Source: Bacteroidota bacterium
GTDB taxonomy: Bacteria; Bacteroidota; Bacteroidia; Chitinophagales; Chitinophagaceae
Direction of reading: 5' to 3'
Assembly (NCBI GenBank): GCA_013289015.1
Contig: JABDAV010000017.1
Span: forward strand, 1 to 44,721
DNA: 44,721 bases
Part shown: positions 34,219 to 44,085 of the stretch, piece after piece
Layout of the letters: each line of letters opens with the position of its first letter
How positions within the stretch are numbered: position 1 is the first letter of the stretch
The notes under the pieces: generated by a model
Database searches by the model: none
What the model was told of the DNA's origin: nothing
What the model saw: the letters and a program-made list of their open reading frames with translations, nothing else
Translations under genes and position numbers: made by a program

Positions 34219-35799
34219 ATGAAATATCTTCTCTTATTCGTATTCACAACTACTTGCTTATATAATACGATTGTAGCACAATCAGGCATGTTGGACAAAA
34301 ATTTTGGGAACAACGGCAAACTAGATCCAGGCTATTTAGATATTTATGGAGTTGCAAGAACTGCCCTCATTCAAAATGACGGAAAAATATTATTGGTTGG
34401 ACAAACATTTTACACAAATGATATAGTAATGGCTCGCTATTTAAAAAAAGGGGAAATCGATTCTTCATTCGGTAAAAATGGAGTTTACCAAAATTATAAT
34501 GCCGGAGGTTATGCAGAAGGCAACCCCATAGCGGCTTTACAAAAAGATGGAAAAATAGTTGTAGCAGGTACCGTAGTGTCAGGCAACAATACAAGTTATC
34601 CTACTGTAAGCCGTTACCTGCCGAATGGATCTATAGATTCTTCATTTGGCAAAAACGGAGTATCCTATAGAGTGTTTAATTCAAAAGAAGTGCAAGCCGA
34701 GGCAATTGCGATTCAACCTGATAATAAAATTGTAATAGTTGGCAACTACAGGTTACCTAACAGATCGGTTGGTATAATGAGATATACTTCTAACGGTAAG
34801 GTTGACACAACATTTGGAGAAAATCATACGGGTGTTTTTCAAATACTTTTGAATAAGAACGGAGATGCATTTTGGACAGTTGTTATACAACCGGATGGAA
34901 AAATAATTGCTGGTGGTGTAACAGCAGGCATTGATCCAGGACTTGATTTCGTGATGTTAAGAACAACGGTTGATGGAAGGCCTGATAGCACCTTTGGAAG
35001 GAATGGTGTGGTTACAACGGATTTTTGTAATAATGATGACAGAGGAGAATCAATAGCACTTCAACCAGATGGCAAAATTATTTTTGCAGGACAAGTACAT
35101 TGCGGCAATAATTACAATTTTGGTATAGGAAGATATTTACCAGATGGAAGACTCGATTCATCATTTGGAACAAAGGGCAAAGTGATAACAGATTTTTCAG
35201 GATATGATGACTATGCTACATCTATTGCTATCGAGCTTAATGGAAAAATTGTTGCAGGTGGAGTATCTTTTTTATCATCTAACACCAGTAGTGGAAACTT
35301 TGCACTTGCACAATATAAAACGAATGGAACATTAGACAGTAGTTTTGGTAACAATGGTACAACTATTACAGATTTTCATGGGTTACAGGATTGGGGATAT
35401 GATGCTGCTTTACAAAAAGACGGAAAAATTATTTTATGCGGCTTTGCTAATACTCAGCTTCATACGGGATTTGCATTGGCACGTTATAAAGACGATGAAT
35501 GTTTAATTAATAACAACTGCGTAGATACCCAACTTAAACTTACATCTGCACGCATATTGTCGTTAGCACCTAATCCTGTAAAAAATATACTTAGCCTTTC
35601 GTTTAATTCACAAATACAAATGCGGTGGCATATTACCATTTCCAGTGTTTATGGCAAAGTGTACAAAAACTTAGACTGGAATACCTCATCATCTTTAAAT
35701 ACTAAACAAATAGATGTTTCATTTTTGCCAACGGGAATTTATATGCTGAATGTTTATACAGCTGACGAATGTTATTCTTCTAAATTTTTAAAAGATTAA
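34219..35799 (+). CDS. Delta-60 repeat protein with T9SS sorting domain
   Basis: 526 residues from the ATG at 34219, directly in front of a signal peptide (MKYLLLFVFTTTCLYNTIVAQ). The body is a chain of about eight delta-60 repeats, each with a core like IALQPDGKIIFAG followed by GRYLPDGRLDSSFGTKGKV. These repeats should fold as a beta-propeller. The last about 80 residues form a type A T9SS sorting domain (LAPNPVKNILSLSFN, FLPTGIYMLNVYTADECYSS), so the protein is exported through the type IX system and anchored or released at the surface. The exact binding partner is not evident. Confidence 0.92.
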   Translation: MKYLLLFVFTTTCLYNTIVAQSGMLDKNFGNNGKLDPGYLDIYGVARTALIQNDGKILLVGQTFYTNDIVMARYLKKGEIDSSFGKNGVYQNYNAGGYAEGNPIAALQKDGKIVVAGTVVSGNNTSYPTVSRYLPNGSIDSSFGKNGVSYRVFNSKEVQAEAIAIQPDNKIVIVGNYRLPNRSVGIMRYTSNGKVDTTFGENHTGVFQILLNKNGDAFWTVVIQPDGKIIAGGVTAGIDPGLDFVMLRTTVDGRPDSTFGRNGVVTTDFCNNDDRGESIALQPDGKIIFAGQVHCGNNYNFGIGRYLPDGRLDSSFGTKGKVITDFSGYDDYATSIAIELNGKIVAGGVSFLSSNTSSGNFALAQYKTNGTLDSSFGNNGTTITDFHGLQDWGYDAALQKDGKIILCGFANTQLHTGFALARYKDDECLINNNCVDTQLKLTSARILSLAPNPVKNILSLSFNSQIQMRWHITISSVYGKVYKNLDWNTSSSLNTKQIDVSFLPTGIYMLNVYTADECYSSKFLKD

Positions 35800-35940
35800 A
35801 AACATACAGCTAAATCAAGGATTCTTAAAAACGTATAGCAATTATAACTGTGCTTGGCTTTAGATTATCCGATTAAAAAAATCCATCCGTGAATAAATAT
35901 GAACCAACTAAATTTACTTTCCAACTTGAATTATTAACGC

Positions 35941-38934
35941 ATGAAAAAAATCAAACTGCTTTTTATTTTCTGCTGTTCGATGATTGTCGCTTCAGCACAG
36001 GAAACATTTCCTGTTAATGGCGTTCAGGATTACCGTGAAGGTTACGTTGCATTTACACACGCAACCATCGTGAAAGATTCAAAAACAATTTTAAAAGATG
36101 CAACGCTTATCATCAAACAGGGAAAAATAATTGCCGTAGGCAACAATCTTACTGTTCCGAAAGATGCAGCCGGCATAGATTGCAAAGGCAAATACATTTA
36201 TCCTTCATTCATTGATCTGATAAGTGATTACGGAATTACTGTTGCACAACAACCTAAGCGAACAAGAAATTTTTACCAGGCGCAATTTGTCAGCGATACC
36301 AAAGGTGCTTATGGATGGAACCAGGCAATTCGCCCTGAAACAGATGCTTCTAAAATTTTTACATCCAATGATACCAAAGCAAAAGAACTGCGTGGTATTG
36401 GTTTCGGAGTTGTGCTTTCGCATCTGCAGGATGGCATTGCGCGCGGAACAGGTACATTGGTTACACTAAGCGATGAAAAAGAAAATTTTGATATGCTGAA
36501 AGATAAAGCAGCAGCATTTTATTCTTTCAGCAAAGGCAGTTCAACACAGGATTATCCAACATCTTTAATGGGCTCAATTGCGTTGATGCGCCAGACTTAT
36601 TTAGATGCACAATGGTATAAAAATTTATCACCGGAAGAAAAAGAAAAATCAACCAGTGAAGGCACCAATCTTTCTTTAGATGCATGGAATGCCAATCAAT
36701 CTTTACCACAAATTTTTGATGCAGGAGACAAATGGAATGTATTGCGTGCACAAAAAATTGCGGATGAATTTGGTGTGCATTATATAATAAAGGGCGGCGG
36801 CAACGAATACCAGCGTATGGATGAAATGAAAGCGACAAAAGCAAATTTTATTTTACCATTAAACTTTCCAAATGCCATTGATGTGGAAGATCCGAACGCA
36901 GCAAGGTTGGTTGCATTAAGCGTGATGAAGAATTGGGAAATGGCGCCGCTTGAACCAGGCATGTTTGATAAAGCGGGATTAAATTTTGCACTTACATCAA
37001 ACGGAACAAATGCCCCGGATTTTTTGCCTAACCTGCGCAAAGCAATTGACAATGGCTTAAGTGAAGAGAAGGCATTGGATGCTTTAACAAAAATCCCTGC
37101 AATACTTATTGGCGCATATGATAAAGTGGGAAGCATTGAGGCCGGTAAACTTGCTGACTTTATTATAACAACAGGGCCGGTGTTTGATGAGCAAACTATT
37201 TTTTTACAAAACTGGATACAGGGAAAGAAGTTTTTATTAACTGATAATGGATGGAATGATTATCGCGGCAATTATACACTTATGGTTTCGCAAAGCAGCA
37301 ATAGCAAACAATATGATGTTGCAGTTGATGGCAAGCCCGGGAAGCTTTCTGCAACCATTAAACCTGCTGCCGATACAACAAAAACAGATGTTCAGTTAAA
37401 CATTACCAGTAACACGGTTAATTTAAGATGGAGCAATAAAGCAGACAGCTCTAAAATGAATTTTCTCACAGGCGTTATCAGCAGCAATATGTGGAATGGT
37501 TCGGGCTATGACGCAAACGGAAATGCTGTATCATGGAATATGATGATCGCTTCGCCCTATGTTGAAAAGCCGGATACATCAAAGCCAAAGCAAAAGAAAA
37601 AAGATATTGATACAACTATATTATATCCTTTTATTGGTTATGGGTTTTCTCAAATGCCGAAACAGGAAGATGTGTTGATAAAAAACGCAACGGTATGGAC
37701 GAATGAAACAGATGGCATTTTACAAAACACTGATGTATTATTGAAAGGTGGAAAGATCGCAGCTATTGGAAAAAATCTTTCACCCGGCAATGCAAAAGTT
37801 ATTGATGGTTCAAATGAATATTTAACTCCGGGTATCATTGATGAGCATTCACATATTGCTGTTACTGCCGGTGTAAATGAATGTTCGCAATCTGTAACAG
37901 CTGAAGTACGCATTGCTGATGTAATTGATCCGGAAGATATACAGATCTACCGCCAGCTTTCTGATGGTGTAACGGCTGTGCACGTATTGCACGGAAGCTG
38001 CAACACTATCGGCGGACAAACACAATTAATAAAATTGCGTTGGGGACAGGATGCAGAACAGGTGAAGTTTGCCAACTGGGATCCGTTTATAAAATTTGCG
38101 TTGGGTGAAAATGTAAAACGTTCTTACGGTCCAAGCAATAATCGTTTTCCTGATACGCGTATGGGTGTTGAACAGGTTTTGGTTGATGCATTTACGCGCG
38201 CTGAAGATTATCAAAAACAAGGCGCTGATAAAAGAAAAGATCTGGAGTTGGATGCACTGAGTGAAATTTTAAATCATAAAAGATTTATCACTTGCCATTC
38301 TTATGTGCAAAGCGAAATAAATATGCTGATGCATGTTGCCGATTCATTTCATTTTAAAATAAACACTTTCACTCATATTCTGGAAGGATATAAAGTAGCT
38401 GATAAAATGAAAGCACATGGTGCTTACGCTTCAACGTTTAGTGATTGGTGGGCATACAAAGCAGAAGTGGAAGATGCTATTCCATATAACACTGCCTTAA
38501 TGACGGATGTTGGTTTAACGGTTGCTGTTAACAGTGATGATCCTGAACAGGCGCGCCATTTAAACCAGGAAGCTGCAAAAGCTATTAAATATGGTGGCTT
38601 AACTGAAGAGCAGGCATTTAAATTATGCACATTAAATCCGGCAACGATGCTGCACATTGCAGACAGGGTTGGAAGTATTAAAGCGGGAAAAGATGCCGAT
38701 GTTGTTTTATGGAATAATAACCCGTTGAGCGTATACGCAACAGCACAAAAAACTTTTGTTGACGGTATTGAATATTATGATCGTCAGCGTGATTCAACGA
38801 TGCGCATTTATATCGCCAATGAAAGAAACCGTTTAATACAAAAAATGTTGACAGCAAAAAAAGGCGGCGCCAAAACCCAGCCTGCTGTTATAACTTATGA
38901 TGCAAACAATGACAGCGAAGATGATGGGCAATAA
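35941..38934 (+). CDS. Secreted two-domain amidohydrolase-superfamily protein
   Basis: 997 residues with a signal peptide (1-20, ending IVASAQ). There are two amidohydrolase domains. In the first (about 30-440) the metal-binding HxH is replaced in the region YPSFIDLISDYG, so it is probably not catalytic. A linker domain (about 445-550) follows. The second domain (about 570-960) has a proper active site: DEHSHI for the HxH pair, ITCHSYVQ, NTFTHILEGYK and VNSDDPEQARHLNQEA. VGSIKAGKDADVVLW closes the composite beta-sandwich. Relatives include imidazolonepropionase-like enzymes and secreted prolidases; substrate unknown. It is paired with a second such protein at 39406, with a broken S23-type gene between. 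Confidence 0.87.
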   Translation: MKKIKLLFIFCCSMIVASAQETFPVNGVQDYREGYVAFTHATIVKDSKTILKDATLIIKQGKIIAVGNNLTVPKDAAGIDCKGKYIYPSFIDLISDYGITVAQQPKRTRNFYQAQFVSDTKGAYGWNQAIRPETDASKIFTSNDTKAKELRGIGFGVVLSHLQDGIARGTGTLVTLSDEKENFDMLKDKAAAFYSFSKGSSTQDYPTSLMGSIALMRQTYLDAQWYKNLSPEEKEKSTSEGTNLSLDAWNANQSLPQIFDAGDKWNVLRAQKIADEFGVHYIIKGGGNEYQRMDEMKATKANFILPLNFPNAIDVEDPNAARLVALSVMKNWEMAPLEPGMFDKAGLNFALTSNGTNAPDFLPNLRKAIDNGLSEEKALDALTKIPAILIGAYDKVGSIEAGKLADFIITTGPVFDEQTIFLQNWIQGKKFLLTDNGWNDYRGNYTLMVSQSSNSKQYDVAVDGKPGKLSATIKPAADTTKTDVQLNITSNTVNLRWSNKADSSKMNFLTGVISSNMWNGSGYDANGNAVSWNMMIASPYVEKPDTSKPKQKKKDIDTTILYPFIGYGFSQMPKQEDVLIKNATVWTNETDGILQNTDVLLKGGKIAAIGKNLSPGNAKVIDGSNEYLTPGIIDEHSHIAVTAGVNECSQSVTAEVRIADVIDPEDIQIYRQLSDGVTAVHVLHGSCNTIGGQTQLIKLRWGQDAEQVKFANWDPFIKFALGENVKRSYGPSNNRFPDTRMGVEQVLVDAFTRAEDYQKQGADKRKDLELDALSEILNHKRFITCHSYVQSEINMLMHVADSFHFKINTFTHILEGYKVADKMKAHGAYASTFSDWWAYKAEVEDAIPYNTALMTDVGLTVAVNSDDPEQARHLNQEAAKAIKYGGLTEEQAFKLCTLNPATMLHIADRVGSIKAGKDADVVLWNNNPLSVYATAQKTFVDGIEYYDRQRDSTMRIYIANERNRLIQKMLTAKKGGAKTQPAVITYDANNDSEDDGQ

Positions 38935-38974
38935 CTTAGAAGTTCACAAGTTAACTAAATTAACCATCTCAATT

Positions 38975-39387
38975 ATGGCAACTATAAAACACTTTGAAGA
39001 TATTCTTTCCTGGAAAAAAGCAAGAAAATTATGCAAATCTCTTGGTGAATTAATTGATCAGGGAAAGTTTAAGCATAGTTACAAGTTGATCGATCAACTT
39101 GAAAGTTCTTCAGGCTTTGTTATGAATAACATCGCGGAGGAATTGAACGTGGTGGCAATAAAGAGTTTATTCAATTCTTATATATTTCGAAGGGTTCTTG
39201 TGGTGAATTTCGATCACAACTGTACAGAGCGTTGGATAGAAATTATCTTAATCAAAATGAATTTGACTTACTATATGGTCTTGCAAAAGAAATTATTGTA
39301 TTGCTTCAAAAACTAATTGATTATTTACATAACAGCGAATTAAAAGGTTCGAAGTATAAACCAACACGTGAACATTTGAACTCTTAA
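38975..39387 (+). pseudogene. Frameshifted four-helix-bundle (S23 rRNA-intervening-sequence-type) gene
   Basis: From the ATG at 38975 the frame reads MATIKHFEDILSWKKARKLC and LESSSGFVMNNIAEE, a normal four-helix-bundle (S23/IVP) start. After 39142 the sense continues only one frame over: ERGGNKEFIQFLYISKGSCG, GEFRSQLYRALDRN and LAKEIIVLLQKLIDY to a stop at 39387. A single missing base near 39143 (a TTT that reads TT) explains the shift. The intact protein would be about 137 residues. Family members are of unknown role and often sit in rRNA or next to unrelated operons. The shift should be confirmed against raw reads before calling it real. It lies between two amidohydrolase genes. Confidence 0.8.
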
Positions 39388-39405
39388 ACATTTAAACTAA
39401 TAACA

Positions 39406-40683
39406 ATGAAAAATATTTTCGTAATTATATTTTCACTCATCATAACAAAAACGTTTTCTCAACCAAACGTTCTTCCGGCGCCTGCACAAACGCAAACTAT
39501 TGCGTTAACACATGCAACTATTCATGTTGGCAACGGAGATGTTATTGATGATGGCACAATTGTATTTGCAAACGGAAAAATTACTGCCATTGGAAACTCA
39601 ACAGATATTAGCAATGCGAAAGTTATTGATTGCAGTGGTAAGCAAATTTACCCGGGATTGATATTAACCGATAGTTACATGGGCATAGAAGAAATTGGCG
39701 CTATTCGTGCCCAGCATGATGATTATGAATTAGGCGACCTTAATCCTGATGTGCGTTCCGTTGTTGCCTATAATACTGATTCAAAGATTATCAATACCGT
39801 GCGCAGCAATGGAATTTTATTAGCGAATGTTGTACCTAATGGTGGCATCTTAAGCGGCACTTCATCTGTTATGCAATTAGATGGATGGAACTGGGAAGAT
39901 GCAGTATATAAGATGGATAATGGCATTCATTTTCGCATGCCTTCATTAATTCCGACATCTGCAGATAATTCAGCCAGTGAAGCTTTGAAAAAAACTTATG
40001 AGCAAATTGATGATGTACGCACTTTCTTTCGCGAAGCAAAAGCTTACCTGAGCGAACCAACACATACGACAACCAATATTAAGTTTGAATCGGTAAAAGG
40101 ATTGTTCAATCAATCACAAACTTTTTTTGTGCATTGCGAAATGGTAAATGAAATGATGATAGCTGTTGAGTTTGCAAAAGAATTCGGCTTCAAAACAGTA
40201 ATTGTTGGCGGCACAGAAAGCAATAAGATCACAGATTATCTTAAACAAAACAACATTGCCGTTATACTTAATCAAATGCATTCGCTGCCTGTAATGCAGG
40301 ATGATGATATTGATACGTATGCAAAGTTGCCTTATCAACTGCAACAAGCCGGCGTATTGTATTGCATCAACGATTTTGATGAAATGAATCGCGGCAGAAA
40401 CCTGATGTTTAATGCAGGTGTGGCTGTTGGCTTTGGGTTAACCAAAGAACAGGCAATTACAGCCATTACATTAAACGCTGCAAAAATCTTAGGTATAGAT
40501 CAACAAACAGGTTCGCTCGAAATAAATAAAGACGCCAATATTATTGTAAGCGACGGTGATATTCTTGATATAAAATCAAGCAATATTACTTATGCATTTA
40601 TACAAGGCCGGCAAATAAATCTTGATAATAAACAAAAACAACTGTACGAGCGTTACAAAACCAAGTACGGAATAACGAAATAA
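39406..40683 (+). CDS. Secreted amidohydrolase-superfamily protein without HxH
   Basis: 425 residues with a signal peptide (about 1-18, ending KTFSQ). The fold is recognised from TIALTHATIHVGNGDVIDDG and IIDCSGKQIYPGLIL at the start and from TAITLNAAKILGIDQQTGSL and the DANIIVSDGDI strand at the end. Where active members have HxH, this one reads LTDSYMGIEEIG, so no metal pair can be placed there. AYNTDSKIINTVRSNGIL, PNGGILSGTSSVMQLDGWNW and NDFDEMNRGRNLMFNAG are conserved, from memory, in similar Bacteroidota proteins. The gene is on the same strand as the 997-residue protein and may act with it as a structural or binding partner. Confidence 0.85.
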   Translation: MKNIFVIIFSLIITKTFSQPNVLPAPAQTQTIALTHATIHVGNGDVIDDGTIVFANGKITAIGNSTDISNAKVIDCSGKQIYPGLILTDSYMGIEEIGAIRAQHDDYELGDLNPDVRSVVAYNTDSKIINTVRSNGILLANVVPNGGILSGTSSVMQLDGWNWEDAVYKMDNGIHFRMPSLIPTSADNSASEALKKTYEQIDDVRTFFREAKAYLSEPTHTTTNIKFESVKGLFNQSQTFFVHCEMVNEMMIAVEFAKEFGFKTVIVGGTESNKITDYLKQNNIAVILNQMHSLPVMQDDDIDTYAKLPYQLQQAGVLYCINDFDEMNRGRNLMFNAGVAVGFGLTKEQAITAITLNAAKILGIDQQTGSLEINKDANIIVSDGDILDIKSSNITYAFIQGRQINLDNKQKQLYERYKTKYGITK

Positions 40684-40752
40684 ATTTTATTTGGTTGCCG
40701 GCTTTTGTTTTTCAATTAAGCAGGTGCAGCCTGTCCCGCACTTGATGCGGGA

Positions 40753-40786
40753 TCGCAACACTTGTGCAGTTGATACTTTGAGCAGC
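40753..40786 (+). repeat. Dispersed repeat, third copy
   Basis: TCGCAACACTTGTGCAGTTG followed by ATACTTTGAGCAGC. It matches 23569-23602 and, inverted, 21931-21975. The segment before it (CTTGATGCGGGA at 40741) is shared only with the inverted copy. Confidence 0.6.
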
Positions 40787-40804
40787 GAAAATTCTGCCTG
40801 GAGT

Positions 40805-41176
40805 TTAATTAACCACAACACTTCCTTTCATCGTAGTATGAATGCTGCAATGATAGTTAACAGTTCCCGCTGTAGAAAATTTATGGGAGAAAGTTGCACC
40901 CGGTACAACATTGCCGCTATCAAAACTTCCATCATCGGCAGTAACCGTATGTGTTACTGCGTCATTATTAGTCCATGTTACGGTTGTGCCCGACGCTACG
41001 GTTACTGTTGCAGCCGAAAATGCATAGTTTTTAATTGAAACACTATTACCTGAAGACGTACCGCCGCCCGTACTACTATAGCCACTGCTGCTTTTACTAC
41101 ATGCATAAAGGCCGGCGAATACAAAAAAAGAAATAATGATTGCAATAATAAGAGCAGGTTTTGCTTTGTTCATCAT
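40805..41176 (-). CDS. Cupredoxin (plastocyanin/azurin-type) lipoprotein
   Basis: 123 residues. The N-terminal signal ends in lipobox LYAC (Cys26), and a Ser/Gly linker (28-43) leads to a cupredoxin fold. The type 1 copper ligands are all in place: H76 in THTVTADDGSF, C110 and H113 in YHCSIH, and M116. SIKNYAFSAATVTVASGTTVTWTN is the typical first half. It should be an outer- or inner-membrane-anchored electron carrier or copper-binding protein in the periplasm. Its redox partner is not in the window. It is on the minus strand downstream of the META-domain gene, 160 bases away. Confidence 0.93.
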   Translation of the reverse strand: MMNKAKPALIIAIIISFFVFAGLYACSKSSSGYSSTGGGTSSGNSVSIKNYAFSAATVTVASGTTVTWTNNDAVTHTVTADDGSFDSGNVVPGATFSHKFSTAGTVNYHCSIHTTMKGSVVVN

Positions 41177-41336
41177 AGAAATATTTTCCTAATAAAACCT
41201 GTTTAAGTAACCAAAGGTTGCCGTCACAAAATCAATTAACAAAAACAGAGCTTAAGCCAAAAATGATATTAATTATTTCAACGCTGAATCTTTTATACTA
41301 CCAAAAGTATCATGTTATAAACAGCTCCATAACCGA

Positions 41337-41786
41337 TCAGGTTTTTTCTGCTTTTAATGTATCCGAAACATGCCGCTCCCATTTTGAAAGTATGGTTGTG
41401 TTATACATCAATTGCAAAACACCGGCTTTAATTTCATACCGGTTTGTTTTGAGCAGGTTATCTATAAACGCTTTTTCGTTATAACCCTGGCAAGCCATTT
41501 TTGTTGAAATCATATTGGCGCCAAAACCTAACGCATCTTTATTTATTTCAAAGCTTCCACTCATTATATTACAACCTGTGCTTCCCGAAAATTTTTTGGT
41601 GGCAAGATCAAAATTCAATTGTGGAATTTTACCTGCCGCAGTGTCTGAAGGCATTACAGGCATCAACTCCCATTTACCTGCAATAGTGGTTGTATCCTGC
41701 ACTGTAATTACGTTACTGTATGTTGTTGATACATTTTTATTGACAACAGCAGATAAAAATAGGCTCGCAAAAATCAGGTGTTTCAT
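41337..41786 (-). CDS. META-domain (HslJ-like) protein
   Basis: 149 residues with a possible signal peptide at the start (MKHLIFASLFLSAVV) and no lipobox. The META domain runs from about residue 35: TIAGKWELMPVMP, QLNFDLATKKFSGSTGCNIMSGSFEI, ISTKMACQGYNEKAFIDNLLKTNRYEI and LQLM. The conserved pattern is a GW/GKWEL start, a Gly-Cys-Asn turn and a TxMAC turn. HslJ-type proteins are envelope proteins of uncertain function, some linked to drug resistance in E. coli. Confidence 0.87.
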   Translation of the reverse strand: MKHLIFASLFLSAVVNKNVSTTYSNVITVQDTTTIAGKWELMPVMPSDTAAGKIPQLNFDLATKKFSGSTGCNIMSGSFEINKDALGFGANMISTKMACQGYNEKAFIDNLLKTNRYEIKAGVLQLMYNTTILSKWERHVSDTLKAEKT

Positions 41787-42041
41787 ACTTAGGTAAGTTC
41801 AATTTTTAAGCCAGCGCATCTCTATCAATAAATATTATATTAAAAAACAGTATAGAATGGCTCTGCCGGATCGAAATTGCCTGGTTTAACACAAATTTTA
41901 TTTTGCGTTATTTTAACCGCTTGGGTAGATTGAATTCATTTATTTTTGTCCGCACTAAAATTTTATACTATTGAATAAAGCGGAAATTGCTTATACAAAG
42001 CCAAAAATTTCTGCCTGCAATAACACAAATAAATCCTTCAA

Positions 42042-42815
42042 ATGAAAAAATTCTCGCTGTTCGTTCTTTTTATTGTTGTTTCGGTTATTGCAAAATCACA
42101 GGTAGATACAACAGGCGCTGTTAATAATACCCAGCAAGCACCTCCGCAAAAGCCAAAAAAAGATTGGTCAAAGATAGATCTGAGCACAAGAGCCAATGAC
42201 CATTTCATGATGCAGTTTGGTTATGATATGTGGCCAAGTGTGCCTGACAGCGTTAATACTTCAGGCTTCTCTAGGCATTTCAATATGTATATTATGTTGG
42301 ACCTGCCTTTTAAAACCAGCCCGCATTTTAGTGTTGGCATCGGTGCCGGTTTAGGAACAAGTAATATTTTCTTTACAGATACTTATGTAAACCTTAAGTC
42401 TCTTACACGTACACTACCGTTTACTGATGTTGCAAAACAAGATCATTTTGACAAGTTTAAATTATCAACAGGCTTTATTGAAGCACCCCTTGAGCTTCGA
42501 TATTCAGGTAACCCGGTGCAGCCCGATAAAGGGTTTAAAATGTCGTTGGGTATTAAAGGAGGCCTGCTTATAACCGCACATACCAAGGGAAAAAATTATA
42601 TTGATTCAAGCGGCCAATCTTTATACGATAAAAATTATATACAGAAAGAATCAGATAAAAGATTTATTAATTCAACACGTATTGCTTTTACAGGCCGCGT
42701 TGGATATGGACACATCTCTATAGATGCATCTTACCAGGCAACAGAATTCCTGAAAACCGGTACAGGTCCTGCCATTCATCCTATATCGATCGGGTTAACT
42801 TTAAGTGGTCTTTAA
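42042..42815 (+). CDS. Outer-membrane beta-barrel protein (PorT-like)
   Basis: 257 residues with a signal peptide (about 1-20, ending AKSQ), a Gln/Pro/Lys linker (about 28-40) and then a barrel: DHFMMQFGYDMW, FSRHFNMYIMLDLPFKTSPH, FSVGIGAGLGTSNIFF, FKLSTGFIEAPLELRYSG, FKMSLGIKGGLL and VGYGHISIDASYQATEFLK. FIEAPLELRY and the Gly-rich strand before it are typical of the outer-membrane beta-barrel family that includes PorT. The last residue is Leu, not Phe. The role is unknown. HflX starts 59 bases downstream. Confidence 0.78.
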   Translation: MKKFSLFVLFIVVSVIAKSQVDTTGAVNNTQQAPPQKPKKDWSKIDLSTRANDHFMMQFGYDMWPSVPDSVNTSGFSRHFNMYIMLDLPFKTSPHFSVGIGAGLGTSNIFFTDTYVNLKSLTRTLPFTDVAKQDHFDKFKLSTGFIEAPLELRYSGNPVQPDKGFKMSLGIKGGLLITAHTKGKNYIDSSGQSLYDKNYIQKESDKRFINSTRIAFTGRVGYGHISIDASYQATEFLKTGTGPAIHPISIGLTLSGL

Positions 42816-42874
42816 TTTGCTTTACCTGTTAAGCGTGAATTATTATTGTATCTTTCACAAAAGCCATTCTGCAG

Positions 42875-44077
42875 TTGATTGATATTAAGCAAAGAATACT
42901 CTCCGAAGAAACAGCTATCCTGGTTGGTGTTATACAAAAGAACCAGGACGAACAGGAAGTGATGGAAAACCTGGATGAGCTTGCTTTTCTTGCTGAAACA
43001 GCCGGTGCCATCGAGATAAAAAGATTTATTCAGAAATTACCGCAGCCTGATAGCAGAACGTTTATTGGTAAAGGCAAGCTGGAAGAAGTTGCGGCCTATA
43101 TGAAAAATCATCCCGCTAACATTATAATTTTTGATGATGAACTCAGCGGTTCGCAAATAACCAATATTGAAAAAGCAACCGATGTTAAAACAATAGACCG
43201 CAGCGATCTTATTCTCGACATATTTGCACGACGTGCTAAAACTGCCCGCGCGAAAGCCCAGGTTGAACTGGCGCAATATCAATACATACTTCCGCGCCTG
43301 CGTGGTATGTGGAAACATTTGGAAAGATTAGGTGGTGGCATCGGCACACGCGGACCGGGTGAAACAGAAATTGAAACGGACAGGCGTATTGTAAGAGATA
43401 AAATTTCTTTGTTACGCAAACGTCTGCACGAAATTGATAAGCAGGCTTTCACGCAAAGAAAAGAGCGCGGTGAATTTATCCGTGTTTCGCTGGTGGGCTA
43501 TACCAATGTTGGCAAAAGCACCATTATGAATTTGTTGAGCAAGAGTGATGTGTTTGCTGAAAATAAATTGTTCGCCACATTGGATACCACTACGCGCAAA
43601 GTTGTTTTTGAAAACATTCCTTTTTTGTTGAGTGATACTGTTGGCTTCATTAGAAAATTACCGCATCATTTAATCGAAAGTTTTAAAAGCACACTTGATG
43701 AAGTGCGTGAAGCAGACCTGCTGCTGCATGTAGTAGATATATCGCATCCGAGGTATGAAGAACAGATGGAAACAGTTAATAAAACATTACAGGAATTATC
43801 AGCGGTTGATAAACCTGTGATAACGGTTTTCAATAAAATAGATATGTTCGAAAAAACAGTATTTGACGAATGGCTTGATAATGAAACAAGGCAGGAAATT
43901 TTAAGACAGTTGGAAGAAAGATGGCAAACGGCCACAGGTGGAAATGCTGTATTTGTATCGGCGATAGAAAAAAGAAATATTGATAAGCTGAGGAATAGCG
44001 TTGTAGAAAACGTGAAGGAGTTATATAAACTAAGGTACCCGTATAAAACTGATTCTTTCTTTAACAATGGCTTTTAA
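42875..44077 (+). CDS. hflX: GTPase HflX
   Basis: 400 residues, ribosome-associated GTPase that splits or rescues stalled ribosomes in other bacteria. The N-terminal HflX domain (about 15-195) has FIGKGKLEEVAAYMK and the GGGIGTRGPGETEIETDRR motif at about 153-171. The G domain has P-loop GYTNVGKST (208-216), DTVGF (254-258) and NKID (320-323). VSAIEKRNIDKL is the G5 SA region. No ATG lies near the usual start: the frame opens at a TTG at 42875 that reads MIDIKQRILSEETAIL, which agrees with the family start. The gene is the last protein gene before tRNA-Asn. Confidence 0.95.
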   Translation: MIDIKQRILSEETAILVGVIQKNQDEQEVMENLDELAFLAETAGAIEIKRFIQKLPQPDSRTFIGKGKLEEVAAYMKNHPANIIIFDDELSGSQITNIEKATDVKTIDRSDLILDIFARRAKTARAKAQVELAQYQYILPRLRGMWKHLERLGGGIGTRGPGETEIETDRRIVRDKISLLRKRLHEIDKQAFTQRKERGEFIRVSLVGYTNVGKSTIMNLLSKSDVFAENKLFATLDTTTRKVVFENIPFLLSDTVGFIRKLPHHLIESFKSTLDEVREADLLLHVVDISHPRYEEQMETVNKTLQELSAVDKPVITVFNKIDMFEKTVFDEWLDNETRQEILRQLEERWQTATGGNAVFVSAIEKRNIDKLRNSVVENVKELYKLRYPYKTDSFFNNGF

Positions 44078-44085
44078 AAAATCAG

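Noticed and set aside
41966-41973. Promoter of the barrel gene at 42042 (TTTG, 17 bases, TACTATTG)
   Set aside because: The -7 element has a mismatch and the spacing is 17 rather than 19; too weak to list as a feature.
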